Positions 55,478 to 64,000 of a stretch of 64,000 bases of DNA are shown here, in pieces (the stretch's first letter is position 1; every line of letters starts with the position of its first letter). Where the stretch lies: NCBI GenBank assembly GCA_033816765.1, contig CM066291.1, forward strand, positions 5,642,001 through 5,706,000, written 5' to 3'. Both the position numbers and the translations under genes were made by a program. The DNA comes from Nothopassalora personata (taxonomy: Eukaryota; Ascomycota; Dothideomycetes; Mycosphaerellales; Mycosphaerellaceae). Under the pieces are notes generated by a model. That model did not search any database and was not told the DNA's origin. It was given only the letters and a program-made list of their open reading frames with translations.

Positions 55478-57004
55478 ATGGGTCTCTCTAGATACATCGC
55501 CTTGGGTACAGCCCTTGCTGTCGCCGTCCATGCTTCGCCAGCACCACAGGCTCCTGCATTTGCTCAGATCAGCGCAGCTCCCACTGTGGCAGATGGGCCA
55601 ATCAACAATGGCATTGGCTCCCAAACAGCAACACTTGTCACCACTTTCGCGTCGCCGTCACCCAGCGCTGCAGCTGCTCCACCAGCTGCTCGTGACTTGA
55701 ACAAGCGTACCTTCTGGACAGTCCCTAGCACGAAGTGCACCTGTCCATTATACGACCCCTTCTGTGTCTGGAGCAAGCCTCAGTGCCCATCAATCTCACA
55801 GCCATACCAGCCGACCACCACTTCCAAGGCAACTTCAACCCCAGCGGGACCAACGACCACCACGCTTCCATCGTGCCCATCATCCGCTTACACCCCATAC
55901 TACCCAGCTTTGGCAACTGGGTACACCACCGATCCAGCACTGGCTGCTAGCCGTACCGCAACTGCCACTGGAGCTTGTCCAACCACACCAGAAGCCGGTA
56001 CATATTGCGGCTTCATCAACCCGCTCGACCCATGCGCTCCTCAGCCAGACGGCTACGGCCCAGTCCCTAATGGTGACTCCGTCGACACCTTCGTCAACGA
56101 CCCACAGCTGACGGCCAAGGCTCTCACTGCTCCAGCTGTCGTGCCAGCCGCCGGCGGTAAGGAGTACACTCAGGTCTTCAAGAACTTGAAAGGCGCCACC
56201 AGGGCTCAATCTTATCTTGGCCTCCGCACTCTTAAGGAGTACGATGTAAAGGAGTGTGCTGCCTTCTGTGACTGCACAGATCTTTGCACATCGTTCAACA
56301 TGTAAGCAAACATTCCACCTTTCATCAGAAACATGACGTTCATCCTGACGACCCTATTAGGTTCATCGAGCGGGACCCATCCCTCAACCCAACCAAGAAC
56401 GACTCTACTTACGACCCCGGCTACCCAACAGTCTGGGGACAGGACTGCCCTAACCCACCATCTATGACTTCGTACAAGTGTACTCTCTGGGGCTCCAAGA
56501 TTGACGCTTCCACCGCTACCAACACCGGAGAGAAGCGCAAGGACTTCGAGGTCGCTATCACCGCCAGCAACGGTTACGACAAGACTGATGTCGCCCCTCC
56601 ACCACAGCCAGTGCCAAACCCACCCAAGGGCCCTAAGGACTGTGGCAAGAAGGGCATTGATGCACCAAAGGTACGTAGCCCCGAGAACGTGATCACACCG
56701 ACCACGAGGATGACTAACATGCTTCTCACAGTACTGCATCGGCAACAATTTCTTCCCTGGCCCTTTCAACCCCAAGGTCTGCTATCTCTACGCCCTCTCC
56801 CTGAACAGCGCCAACTTGAAGGCTGGCATCAACCAGTCCTGCAAGTTCTTCAACGCCTACTACCTCTTCAAGAATAGCAAGCCACACGGCACATACTGCA
56901 ACCTTTACAACACGGAGATTGACATTTCTTTCGCTACGTACACTGGAAGCTATGCTGGAGGGGACCAGTACACTTGTGGACCGTCGTACGGATACTACTT
57001 GTGA
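55478..57004 (+). CDS. Secreted cysteine-rich protein, PAN/apple-like, 468 aa
   Basis: Exons 55478..56301, 56361..56670 and 56732..57004; phases agree and introns are 59 and 61 bp. Signal peptide MGLSRYIALGTALAVAVHAS, then an Ala/Ser/Pro/Thr-rich linker with a KR site (LNKRTFW) that could be cleaved by Kex2, and a short Cys block (CTCPLYDPFCVWSKPQC). The central domain (YTQVFKNLKGATRAQSYLGL .. DVKECAAFCDCTDLCTSFNMFIERDPSL .. YKCTLWGS, FEVAITASNGYDK) resembles fungal secreted proteins with PAN/apple-like folds. The last exon carries further Cys (YCIGNNFFPGPFNPKVCYLYAL .. YTCGPSYGYYL). Probably extracellular or wall-associated, perhaps carbohydrate- or protein-binding; the family is known as uncharacterised. 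Confidence 0.85.
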
Positions 57005-57066
57005 AACAGAACAGGAGGATTGAACACATGTGATGAGATAGAATGGGCGGAAAGAAAGAAAATTTC

Positions 57067-57072
57067 AATAAA
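57067..57072 (+). terminator. Polyadenylation signal AATAAA
   Basis: AATAAA lies 63 bp after the stop of the secreted-protein gene, followed by A-rich and T-rich sequence. Confidence 0.5.
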
Positions 57073-57150
57073 AAAGGTGATGGCGTCTGGTGTTGATATT
57101 TGTACAATTACGTTGCAAAACTTTTTTAGCTCGATTCCATTTTTTCCGAT

Positions 57151-57211
57151 TCAGCTTCTTCTTCTTCGTCTTCTTCTTCGTCTTCTTCTTCGTCTTCGTC
57201 TTCTCCTTCGG
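57151..57211. repeat. CTT/CGT trinucleotide microsatellite
   Basis: Imperfect run of CTT with interspersed CGT units downstream of the secreted-protein gene. Confidence 0.8.
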
Positions 57212-57636
57212 TGCTACCCATGAAAAGTCTCGTAGCCAGAACGAATGTCCGCTAATGTTGAAATCTACAAACAAAGGCCGTCAGAGTTCACTCTGGGTCA
57301 AAAGCAACAGTTTACCCTGTCCATAGTGTGTGGTATGTATCTCCAGCGACTTTACACTGTACAATACACTGCCCCAGATGACTGTTTGAACCATCTTGTA
57401 CCCCGATATCTCGCCCTCACGCGACTCTATCGATTACAGCCTCTGCTTGCATCTCTAATCGTGGAGGGTATGGAGCGTAGGCGTGACAAAAGCATCAAGA
57501 CCCCTCGCAACCGCCTCATGACCCTCAATCCGCGCATCGTGCTTGTCAGTGGTGTAGTACTCGATGGCAGCAGTAGTGGTGAACTTCGACGGACCTTCGC
57601 GGTTGATGATCTTGATCTTCTGATGAGGGTTCCTCA

Positions 57637-58320
57637 TTAACCGGACAACCCGTCTTTGGCTCCAGAGCACGAACTTCGACAGGGACTTTCATCCCGGAGC
57701 CTCTGGAAGTGGACACCAGTGAGTCGTGGAGCATCGCGAAGGAGTGGAAAGACTTGACTCCAAGGACTTTCGTCGCAAATGATGTCGACCATGTCGACTG
57801 AGTTGAGGGACGTGTGGGCTTGCTCGAAGAGAGTGGATAGAGTGGAGGATTTGATGCTGGTGTAGCCGATGCGGAGCTTGGTGATAGCATAGCTCTGTAG
57901 TAGGGAGGCTTGGAGGAACTGCTCGACGGGGTCTTCGGAGGCGTGCCGGGACTTGTCCATGGAGAATAAGATGGAGCCATAGATTCCTAGCTCGCGTATG
58001 TTGTGGAGTTTCGAGAGGACTTCGAGGAAGACGCTTCGTTGTCGTTATCTTTGTGAACTTCGTTGAAGTTGATTTTGAGGATTCTGACACTGTCAGCCAT
58101 GTTCTTTTTGTCGTAGATCCTTGGACCAGTTGCGTAGTCGGGCGACTGTCATCCGTTGACCGAATACCTTGAAGTCTGTGAATGCATTGAATGTCTTTGC
58201 CTTGGTTGTCCTGTTGGTTCGTCGTAAGGTTCGAACATCGCCGTTGAAAAGATGACCTGCGACGTTGCACGGAATCACTGCTGGCAGGCCGCCAAGCTTA
58301 GGTGGAGCTGTAGTCGACAT
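57637..58320 (-). pseudogene. Broken F-box-like gene
   Basis: Start MSTTAPPKLGGLPAVIPCNV, with AGHLFNGDVRTLRRTNRTTK resembling an F-box-like start. Reading then needs frame changes near 58105 (at an A5 run) and near 58030 to continue as MADSVRILKINFNEVHKDND and then FLEVLSKLHNIRELGIYGSI .. FPLLRDAPRLTGVHF, a leucine-rich pattern typical of F-box/LRR-like proteins. No splice sites explain the changes. Either a pseudogene or assembly indels. Confidence 0.6.
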
Positions 58321-58877
58321 AGATGTTGTTCGCTGATGCGGAGTTGAAGGGTCGTCGGTACTGAATTCATTGGCGGAGCGGCTGATGGTAACTCCAAACA
58401 GTAGAGCTTGCGAGATTATCGTGCGTACTGAAGGTATCGGGAGCCAGGTTGCGAGCGTATTTATGGGCGAAAAATAACACCCGCTCTTCAAATCATGCCT
58501 TCCTAATTACGCTGCTACTGGAGCGAATGCAGTTCATTGTTTGTAGCCATCTTTAACAAAGGGCGATGAAGCGATTGTGATAGGATTCACCTGTCTACAC
58601 ATGCTCACTAGTAGGCGTCGACTGGTGGAGAAGGAACAGAGAATCTCTAGAAAATGTCAGGGAAGCGAACAGTAAGTAAAATCGCACCCCTTTATAGTCG
58701 TAGAGGAATCACATACCATTTCCTAGTCGTAAACCTAAAGCGCTGCGTGACCAATATGTATGCGACCCAGGCCCCAGTGGCTTTTGCCCGTCATCAGTCT
58801 ATATCATCCTGCGTCACTGCGATCAGCGGAGGTATGTCGTACTTACCCCACCTTCTTCCACTCCGAGCTCGCCAAGA
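58321..58877. other. Spacer between two broken F-box/LRR-like genes
   Basis: About 560 bp without a supported gene. Confidence 0.4.
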
Positions 58878-59935
58878 TCATGTCTTCACCACCTCCTTGC
58901 CGGTCATGGCTGCCTGAGTCTGGTCGAACAAGACGTACTCATAACCCTTGGTTGCTGGATTCCAGATTGACCGGATCGGGGGTTGAGATTCCCAGAACAT
59001 GACATATCCTGTGCGTGGAGACCGGCGAAGGTTAGTGAGGTGGACGATGGTAAGAGGAACGGCTTGGATAATGTTGAATGCGCCGGTCCAGAAGCCATCG
59101 CAAAACAGGACGTCCTCGAGATCGACGTAGCACACGCTGTCCCTCTAGTTGTCGATAAATTCGGCTAAGGTTGCGCTCTCGATGCTGGTCGTGGATGTTT
59201 CGAACTTCTTGAGAACGACCACCTTGCTCCCGTGCACGACGGGGCGGATGAGTTGCTCGATTCCTGTGTCGACTGATCCCAAAGCCTTGTCCTTGCCCAG
59301 GCCTTGACCCATGAACCTTGATCTCTCGCAAATTTGGCATCTTGGCGAAGACCTCGCTGAAGAAACCGTGGTATTGTTGAGCCTGACTGTTCTATGGGAT
59401 CCTACATCCATCCCATTGTACGAGCTTTCAAGATCACCTCGATACCCCCTTCAACCACCGCTTTAGCCTTTATCAACGCCATCAATCCTTCTGTCTTGTA
59501 GAACTGCAGGCTCTTCGAACCAGGAGAAAGCACGACCTTGACAAGACGAAACGGTGTCTTGCCAACACTATCGTAGTTGGTGGCTGAAGCAAGGTACGCC
59601 CACCCTCGTAGCCTAGATTCGTGTAGACACAACCTTTCGATCCCACTTCGGCTGATGGCCTGGAGCAAGGTATCTCACCCATGGTGGTCCTGCATGCATC
59701 CAGTGGATTGGAAGTGGCGGAGAGTCTTCTCATGTGCCGAAATGTAAGCTCGGATCGCTTCGGTTACCCATGATGTGGTGGAAGGACCCGAAGTATCGTG
59801 GGTACGCGTGAATTCGAGCTCTTCGAGCTTCGGGAGAGAAGCATTATGGATCGTGAGAAGGATCATTTCGGTGAACTTTCTCGCTTGTCCAACTGTCAGG
59901 CCTGAAGGCCATGTGCCCAAGCGCATGGTAATGTT
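58878..59935 (-). pseudogene. Second broken F-box/LRR-like gene (C-terminal part)
   Basis: Successive minus-strand segments read as one protein: FTEMILLTIHNASLPKLEEL .. ISAHEKTLRHFQSTGCMQ, then TGA, LLQAISRSGIERLCLHESRL .. FRLVKVVLSPGSKSLQFYK .. MGWM, then TAG and a frame change, VDTGIEQLIRPVVHGSKVVV .. LAEFIDN, then TAG, RDSVCYVDLEDVLFCDGFW .. LRRSPRTGYVMFWESQPPI .. YEYVLFDQTQAAMTGKEV. Two of the stops are explained by C-to-T changes (CGA to TGA, CAG to TAG). The N-terminal F-box part is not seen. Confidence 0.55.
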
Positions 59936-60022
59936 CTTCAGAACAGATCAGCGAACTTCATCTCCAGATCACACCTGATGCTCTTGTCACATGCCCGTCA
60001 CGAGCCCAATATCGCGAGTCTT

Positions 60023-60613
60023 TCAACCCACAGTTCCGGGATCACCATTCGGCACAGTCGGAAACGCACCACCACTCTTCAACAACTGCTGCCGTCTCTT
60101 TGCTTGCTCCGCATCCCTCTTCTTCTGCAACCTCATCCCATAAAACTGCTTATGCAACTCAAAGATCCGTGGACCCTCAATCTTCGCCTTCTCCGGCCCG
60201 GAGTCCATCTTCATCTCCAACTCTTTCAGCTTCTTCTCCTGCTCTTCCTTGTCCTTCTCGTCATCAAACTCCTCCTTCTTCTTCTCTTCCTTTGGTTTCT
60301 CACCAGCTTTCTCGGCTTCCTTGACCTTTCGTCGCTCCAGCTTCTTCTTCATCTTCTCGTCAAACTCTTTCTTGACGACCTCGACTTCCTTTTCGATTTC
60401 GGCGTCGCGTTTCTTCTTCTCCAAATCTTCGGCGTCTTTTGCGATGGCGAATTTGGAGTCTGTGAGATGGCCGGGGCAGATGTAGAAGAAGTCGGTTGCG
60501 CCATTGTCGGGAGTTGCGAGGCAGCATGATGTGGGCTTGTAGCAGATCCAGCAGGGTTTGGATGCTGTCTCCGCGACTTGGCGCCGCCAGTACAGATTGT
60601 TGCTGGTTGCCAT
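60023..60613 (-). CDS. VFA1: VPS4-associated protein 1 (Vfa1-like)
   Basis: 196 aa, single exon, start MATSNNLYWRRQVAETASKP. The N-terminal zinc-binding region has CWICYKPTSCC and FFYICPGHL, the Vfa1 signature; the middle is a long Lys/Glu coiled coil (about 60-140), and the C-terminal part IFELHKQFYGMRLQKKRDAE is conserved in fungal homologues. Yeast Vfa1 binds the MIT domain of the AAA ATPase Vps4 at endosomes and stimulates it (ESCRT-III recycling). Confidence 0.85.
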   Translation of the reverse strand: MATSNNLYWRRQVAETASKPCWICYKPTSCCLATPDNGATDFFYICPGHLTDSKFAIAKDAEDLEKKKRDAEIEKEVEVVKKEFDEKMKKKLERRKVKEAEKAGEKPKEEKKKEEFDDEKDKEEQEKKLKELEMKMDSGPEKAKIEGPRIFELHKQFYGMRLQKKRDAEQAKRRQQLLKSGGAFPTVPNGDPGTVG

Positions 60614-60900
60614 CGTGCCGTCACATGTTCGATGTGAATGTTTTTGTGTGGAAGAACGACTGAGAGCTGCTGCAGATGGTCGTTAGCGGCACGAAATCGA
60701 TGTGAGGGCAAAGGTGAATGGCAGCTCGTGGGTGAGCTCTTGGCGGACTTTGGCGGTGGCCTAGGCTTACAAAACCGGCAAATACGCGTATTCGAAATCC
60801 TCACTCGCTGCACTCGCTCTTCCTCAACAACCATCAACAATACTGCTATCAACAATACTGCTACGACTCGCTAACTGCTGCGACTCGCCATTGTCGCACA

Positions 60901-60960
60901 ACAATACTGCTGCGACTCGCCATTGTCGCCTACAATCGTAGCGAGTCGCGGCGGTATTGT
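60901..60960. repeat. Imperfect inverted repeat at the edge of element C
   Basis: 60901-60920 (ACAATACTGCTGCGACTCGC) and 60941-60960 are reverse complements except for two T/C differences, with a 20-bp loop. Extra direct copies of the left arm lie at about 60850-60890. Confidence 0.85.
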
Positions 60961-60980
60961 CGCTTCCTCCTACTGCGCAG

Positions 60981-61035
60981 GTGAGTTGGGCTCCTTAATA
61001 ATAGCAGACAGTAAGTATTGAGGAGCTCACCTCAC
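60981..61035. repeat. Second imperfect inverted repeat
   Basis: 60981-61000 (GTGAGTTGGGCTCCTTAATA) pairs with 61016-61035, with three mismatches. Confidence 0.75.
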
Positions 61036-61163
61036 TTGCTATTGTCACATTATAGCGGCGGGTATATCAACTTCTACTGCTGTTACTATTTCTTCGACTC
61101 TACACTTATCGACATGTACAAATCTAACTACAGACGACTCACTTAGCGATATTGGCCTCAGAA

Positions 61164-61175
61164 CAACGACAACGA

Positions 61176-61208
<33 letters not shown>

Positions 61209-61209
61209 T
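61164..61209. repeat. CGACAG hexanucleotide microsatellite
   Basis: About seven and a half copies of CGACAG, which would encode Asp-Ser repeats in one frame. Confidence 0.9.
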
Positions 61210-61309
61210 ACACCCAATCCGCGCTCACCCTCACAAACGCGGTTATCACTATAGCTTACGATGGCGTAAGTGCGATTCCGACTCGTTAGGCGCACGCAGG
61301 TAGACTAAT

Positions 61310-61921
61310 GTTTAAACCTATAGTGCATACCGCCGCCCTCGTACCGCCGATACCGACGATTTCTACTACGTGAGCGAGTCGACATAGGCACAATAGCTAG
61401 GAGACTCGTAGAAGATAGACAAGGGTAGTGTAAAGGTTACGAAGAATAATTTGCGCAAGTTCGACTAGGCTAGCCGTATTATAGAGACTAAAGAGGGTAT
61501 GTGTCTTACAGTAGACTCGCTATACTATATATACTAACTCGTATTAATAGGTGAGCCGGCTTAGACGGACTGCGATGCGTGTAAGAGAGCTAGTGTACGC
61601 TATATAGTCTTTACTACTAATGCCGACAAGACTTGCGCGTATTATAAGCGTTACGCGAAGGCTCGCTACACTTCTCGCAAGTTGGTTAAGGAGCCTAGCG
61701 AGTCTAACGAGTCTAGTAATGGTTTATTTAAGGCTATCGAGGGTGTTTTAACTACTTCTAGCGAGGCTAGCGAGTCTAGTACTCGCCCTACTAATAATAC
61801 ATCGACTCGCTTAGCCGCGGCGGAGGATCGTATTTAGCAATTGGAGGGTACTGTTAGCCGCTTAATTGAATTTATTAGCGGTCTACTAGGTGGCGAGTTA
61901 GTCGCTAAATTTCGCTCTTAG
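61310..61921 (+). pseudogene. Zn2Cys6-like ORF of element C
   Basis: One frame from about 61310 (DFYYVSES) to TAG at 61919-61921, broken only by TAG stops. Codons at 61571 (TGC), 61580 (TGT), 61601 (TAT), 61634 (TGC), 61643 (TAT) and 61667 (TAC) give CX2CX6CX10CX2CX7C if TAT/TAC were Cys, within the range of fungal binuclear zinc clusters. Upstream: KVTKNNLRKFD and KEGMCLTVDSLYYIYQ; downstream: SRKLVKEPSESNES, a Ser/Thr linker, then RLAAAEDRI*QLEGTVSRLI, a likely coiled coil. Same layout as the antisense ORFs of gypsy A and B. An earlier Met (61114) is in another frame. Confidence 0.65.
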
Positions 61922-62080
61922 TAATAATATAATATTAAGTAGTCTACCTCCTATCTATGTACTACGAGTCTATACTTCCCTCTACTTTTTCGGTCTTAGC
62001 TGCCTCGTAGATAGCTCGATAACAAGCCTATTTCTCGGTGCCTTTATACGCTAGTTGTCGTTAGGTAGACTCTAAAGCAA

Positions 62081-62313
62081 TAGCTACGAGTCTAGCTACG
62101 AGTCTAGCTACGAGTCTAGCTACGAGTCTAGCTACGAGTCTAGCTACGAGTCTAGCTACGAGTCTAGCTACGAGTCTAGCTACGAGTCTAGCTACGAGTC
62201 TAGCTACGAGTCTAGCTACGAGTCTAGCTACGAGTCTAACTACGAGTCTAGCTACGAGTCTAGCTACGAGTCTAACTACGAGTCTAGCTACGAGTCTAGC
62301 TACGAGTCTAGCT
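62081..62313. repeat. 12-bp minisatellite, about 19 copies
   Basis: Unit TAGCTACGAGTC, nearly perfect; a few units have AACTACGAG instead of AGCTACGAG. The unit length is a multiple of three, so it would encode a 4-residue repeat if translated. Confidence 0.95.
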
Positions 62314-62699
62314 ATGTAATTATCGAAGCACTAGTTACTACTATAGACTCGCTTAAGGCACTAGTTGCTACTATAGTCTCGCTTAAGGACTCCTTCTTAA
62401 TCTCTCTAATTTAACTCGTAGCTAGACTCGTACGCTCTTCCTTTACCTTCTTAACTGATGCTTCGCTAGCTAACGTACTTACTAGCTTATTGCCTAAACC
62501 TTTCCCTATAAACACTAAATTCTACTATCGAGAGGGGGCTCTAAACCCCGTTAGCTACGGAGACGAAGACGAAGAGGATTAAGGGCTGCTAGCTATAAGA
62601 TTAATACACTCTAGAGACTCGGCGATTGAAGTTATAGCATGTCGATGCGGTAAGCTACGACTCGCTAGACGCTTCTCGCTCTAGCTTACTACACTCGCT

Positions 62700-63748
62700 A
62701 AGCGAGAAGTAGCCTAACTCGCTATAGTAGCCTAGCGAGTAATGCCCTAATCCGCTAGACGTACTATAGCACTCGCTACTATACTCGCTCGCTAGTCCTT
62801 AAGCTTACGCTCGCGTCGGCGGTCTACGTCCTTTATAAGTTCGCTAAGACTAGCTAAGGACTCGTTACTACTCGAGTCCTCTACTACTCCTCGTCTATAT
62901 AGATTATTTAAGGCTTCGCGACCTTAGTTAACCTAATACGTAACGTTAACTAGTACTTCTCGCCTATCCTTCGCGTTCTAGACACCCTTAGTGTACGGTA
63001 TTAACATGTCCTCGAGATCTCGCTCTCGTAGGCTTAATTTACTTAGAAGAATAGGTGCATTATCTTTAGTAGCCTTTACGAAGAGGAAGGGCGGTGTAGC
63101 ATAAGGACGTGTAAGCTATAGACCTAGCTTATCCGCGCCTTCTTAAAAGACGAGGTTATAAAGCTAGGTTGTCGTATCTACTACTTTAGCTAAAGACGAC
63201 TCGTAGCGAGTCTATCGTCCGGTAATTTGCTACGCGCTAAGGAGCTTATGCGGCTAATACTCCTATGTCTTAAGGTCCCCCTTACGTTTAATAGTAAACG
63301 GCACCTTATATAGCTTAACGGATATTATTAGGCTAGGTCCCCTAGGCGGTTAAGATAGCTTTTCGGCTTTGCCCTAGACTAACGAGATAGGAACACTTAT
63401 ACTACGAGCCTTAATAACACTAGTCCGTAGGCCCTAAGCAGCGCTCGACAACGGGTCAATTCTAGCATTACTAAGCTAGCGAACATAAGTCTACTTATTA
63501 CGAGCGAGTACCTTATTAGCCCGACTATAGCTACTCGCTACGAGTAATGTATAAAGACCGTATCCAGTAGTGCCGTTCGGTTTCGAAGGGGTCTCGGTAC
63601 TAGGAATCGGCGATAAGGGTAAAGACGGACTCGTTACGGACTCGCTAGGCTCGATAAAGGCTAGGTTAGGTATACTACATTTACTACACCTTAGTAGATA
63701 GCCGTAGACCTCGCTATAAACTAGAGAAGTCTTTACTAACTTGTGCAT
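62700..63748 (-). pseudogene. Decayed minus-strand ORF of element C, unknown
   Basis: About 350 codons in one frame from MHKLVKTSLVYSEVYGYLLR (CSKC follows) to about 62700, interrupted almost only by TAG and TAA. Readable parts: RSISVPISLV, LIISVKLYKVPFTIKRKGDL, ATPPFLFVKATKDNAPILL, LRERDLEDMLIPYTKGV, SLSELIKDVDRRRERKLKD. No family recognised. Convergent with the zinc-cluster ORF. Confidence 0.5.
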
Positions 63749-64000
63749 ACAAAGATCGTCCTAAGTTAGAGCTAATATAATGTTAGAAGTAGTAGGAAAA
63801 GACTAGTAGGAAAAAGGACGTAGGACGTAGACTCGTTACTATATAACCTATAATAGCTTACCGGCTTAAGCGAACAAGTCTATTGTTCGTTCCGTTAGCT
63901 CTAATCCGTTAAGGCGAGTAGGCAGTATATACTTAGCGAGTCCCCCTCTACCTCGGAGATATTACGTAGTCTCGTTTCGTAGATACTAATAGGCGTAGAC

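Larger units (their letters stand above)
60830..64000. mobile_element. Decayed repeat of unknown class (element C), partial
   Basis: From about 60830 the sequence changes: CGACTCGC/GCGAGTCG-type words become very frequent, and from about 61250 CA/TG are depleted and TA enriched. It contains a plus-strand Zn2Cys6-like ORF (about 61310-61921), a 12-bp minisatellite (62081-62313) and a long minus-strand ORF (about 63748-62700) in which almost all stops are TAG or TAA. No LTR, RT, integrase or transposase motif was recognised. The right end lies outside the window. Confidence 0.65.

Noticed and set aside
62081..62313. Regular repeat array resembling a CRISPR array
   Set aside because: The 12-bp units are adjacent without spacers, and the DNA is fungal; it is a minisatellite.

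Overview
The window is nuclear DNA of a filamentous ascomycete (Pezizomycotina; a dothideomycete is my best guess from overall look only). The reasons are: genes with one to three short GT..AG introns (48 to 128 bp) carrying CTRAC/CTAAC branch sites; a MIC12-type MICOS subunit; a class I hydrophobin; several small F-box-like genes; and repeats decayed in the manner of RIP (repeat-induced point mutation: CA to TA and TG to TA changes, so Gln codons become TAG/TAA and Cys codons become TAT/TAC).

Layout. 1-14.5 kb is gene-rich: two related cysteine-rich secreted proteins at the left edge, an Mss116-type DEAD-box helicase, a uridine-kinase-like P-loop kinase, a small multi-exon gene I do not recognise, an SPF45/RBM17-like G-patch/RRM splicing factor, a vacuolar amino-acid transporter and two F-box-like genes. 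14.56-20.12 kb is an intact Ty1/copia element with identical 138-bp LTRs, a CATGC target duplication and one uninterrupted 1593-codon gag-pol ORF. 20-36 kb holds another F-box-like gene, argininosuccinate lyase with a 1.5-kb AT-rich block upstream, a small Tyr/Gly-rich protein, a RING protein, a divergent pair for mitochondrial proteins (MIC12 and ribosomal protein bL17m), a long stretch without convincing genes, a broken chloroperoxidase-type gene, a three-exon hydrophobin and a 257-bp tandem duplication.

36.84-53.72 kb is one nested composite. A copia relic (related LTRs, TSD ATTTA, minus strand) has been invaded by two Ty3/gypsy elements, each recognisable by paired LTRs and its own 5-bp TSD (GTATG for 37790-44482, ACTGC for 45546-52412). 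All three are decayed. 53.9-60.6 kb returns to genes: an SDR fragment, a secreted three-exon protein, two broken F-box/LRR-like genes and a Vfa1-like protein. 60.83 kb to the right edge is a further decayed repeat of unknown class with a 12-bp minisatellite.

The most interesting observation is in the decayed elements. Both gypsy elements carry an additional ORF on the strand opposite to gag-pol, between integrase and the 3' LTR, and the unknown repeat on the right carries a comparable ORF. In two of the three, reading TAT/TAC as former Cys codons gives a complete Gal4-like Zn2Cys6 spacing (CX2CX6CX8CX2CX6C and CX2CX6CX10CX2CX7C) followed by a heptad-like or charged helical segment; the third shows the first half (CX2CX6C). 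An element-borne antisense zinc-cluster protein is a plausible under-described accessory system. No tRNA, rRNA or CRISPR array was seen.
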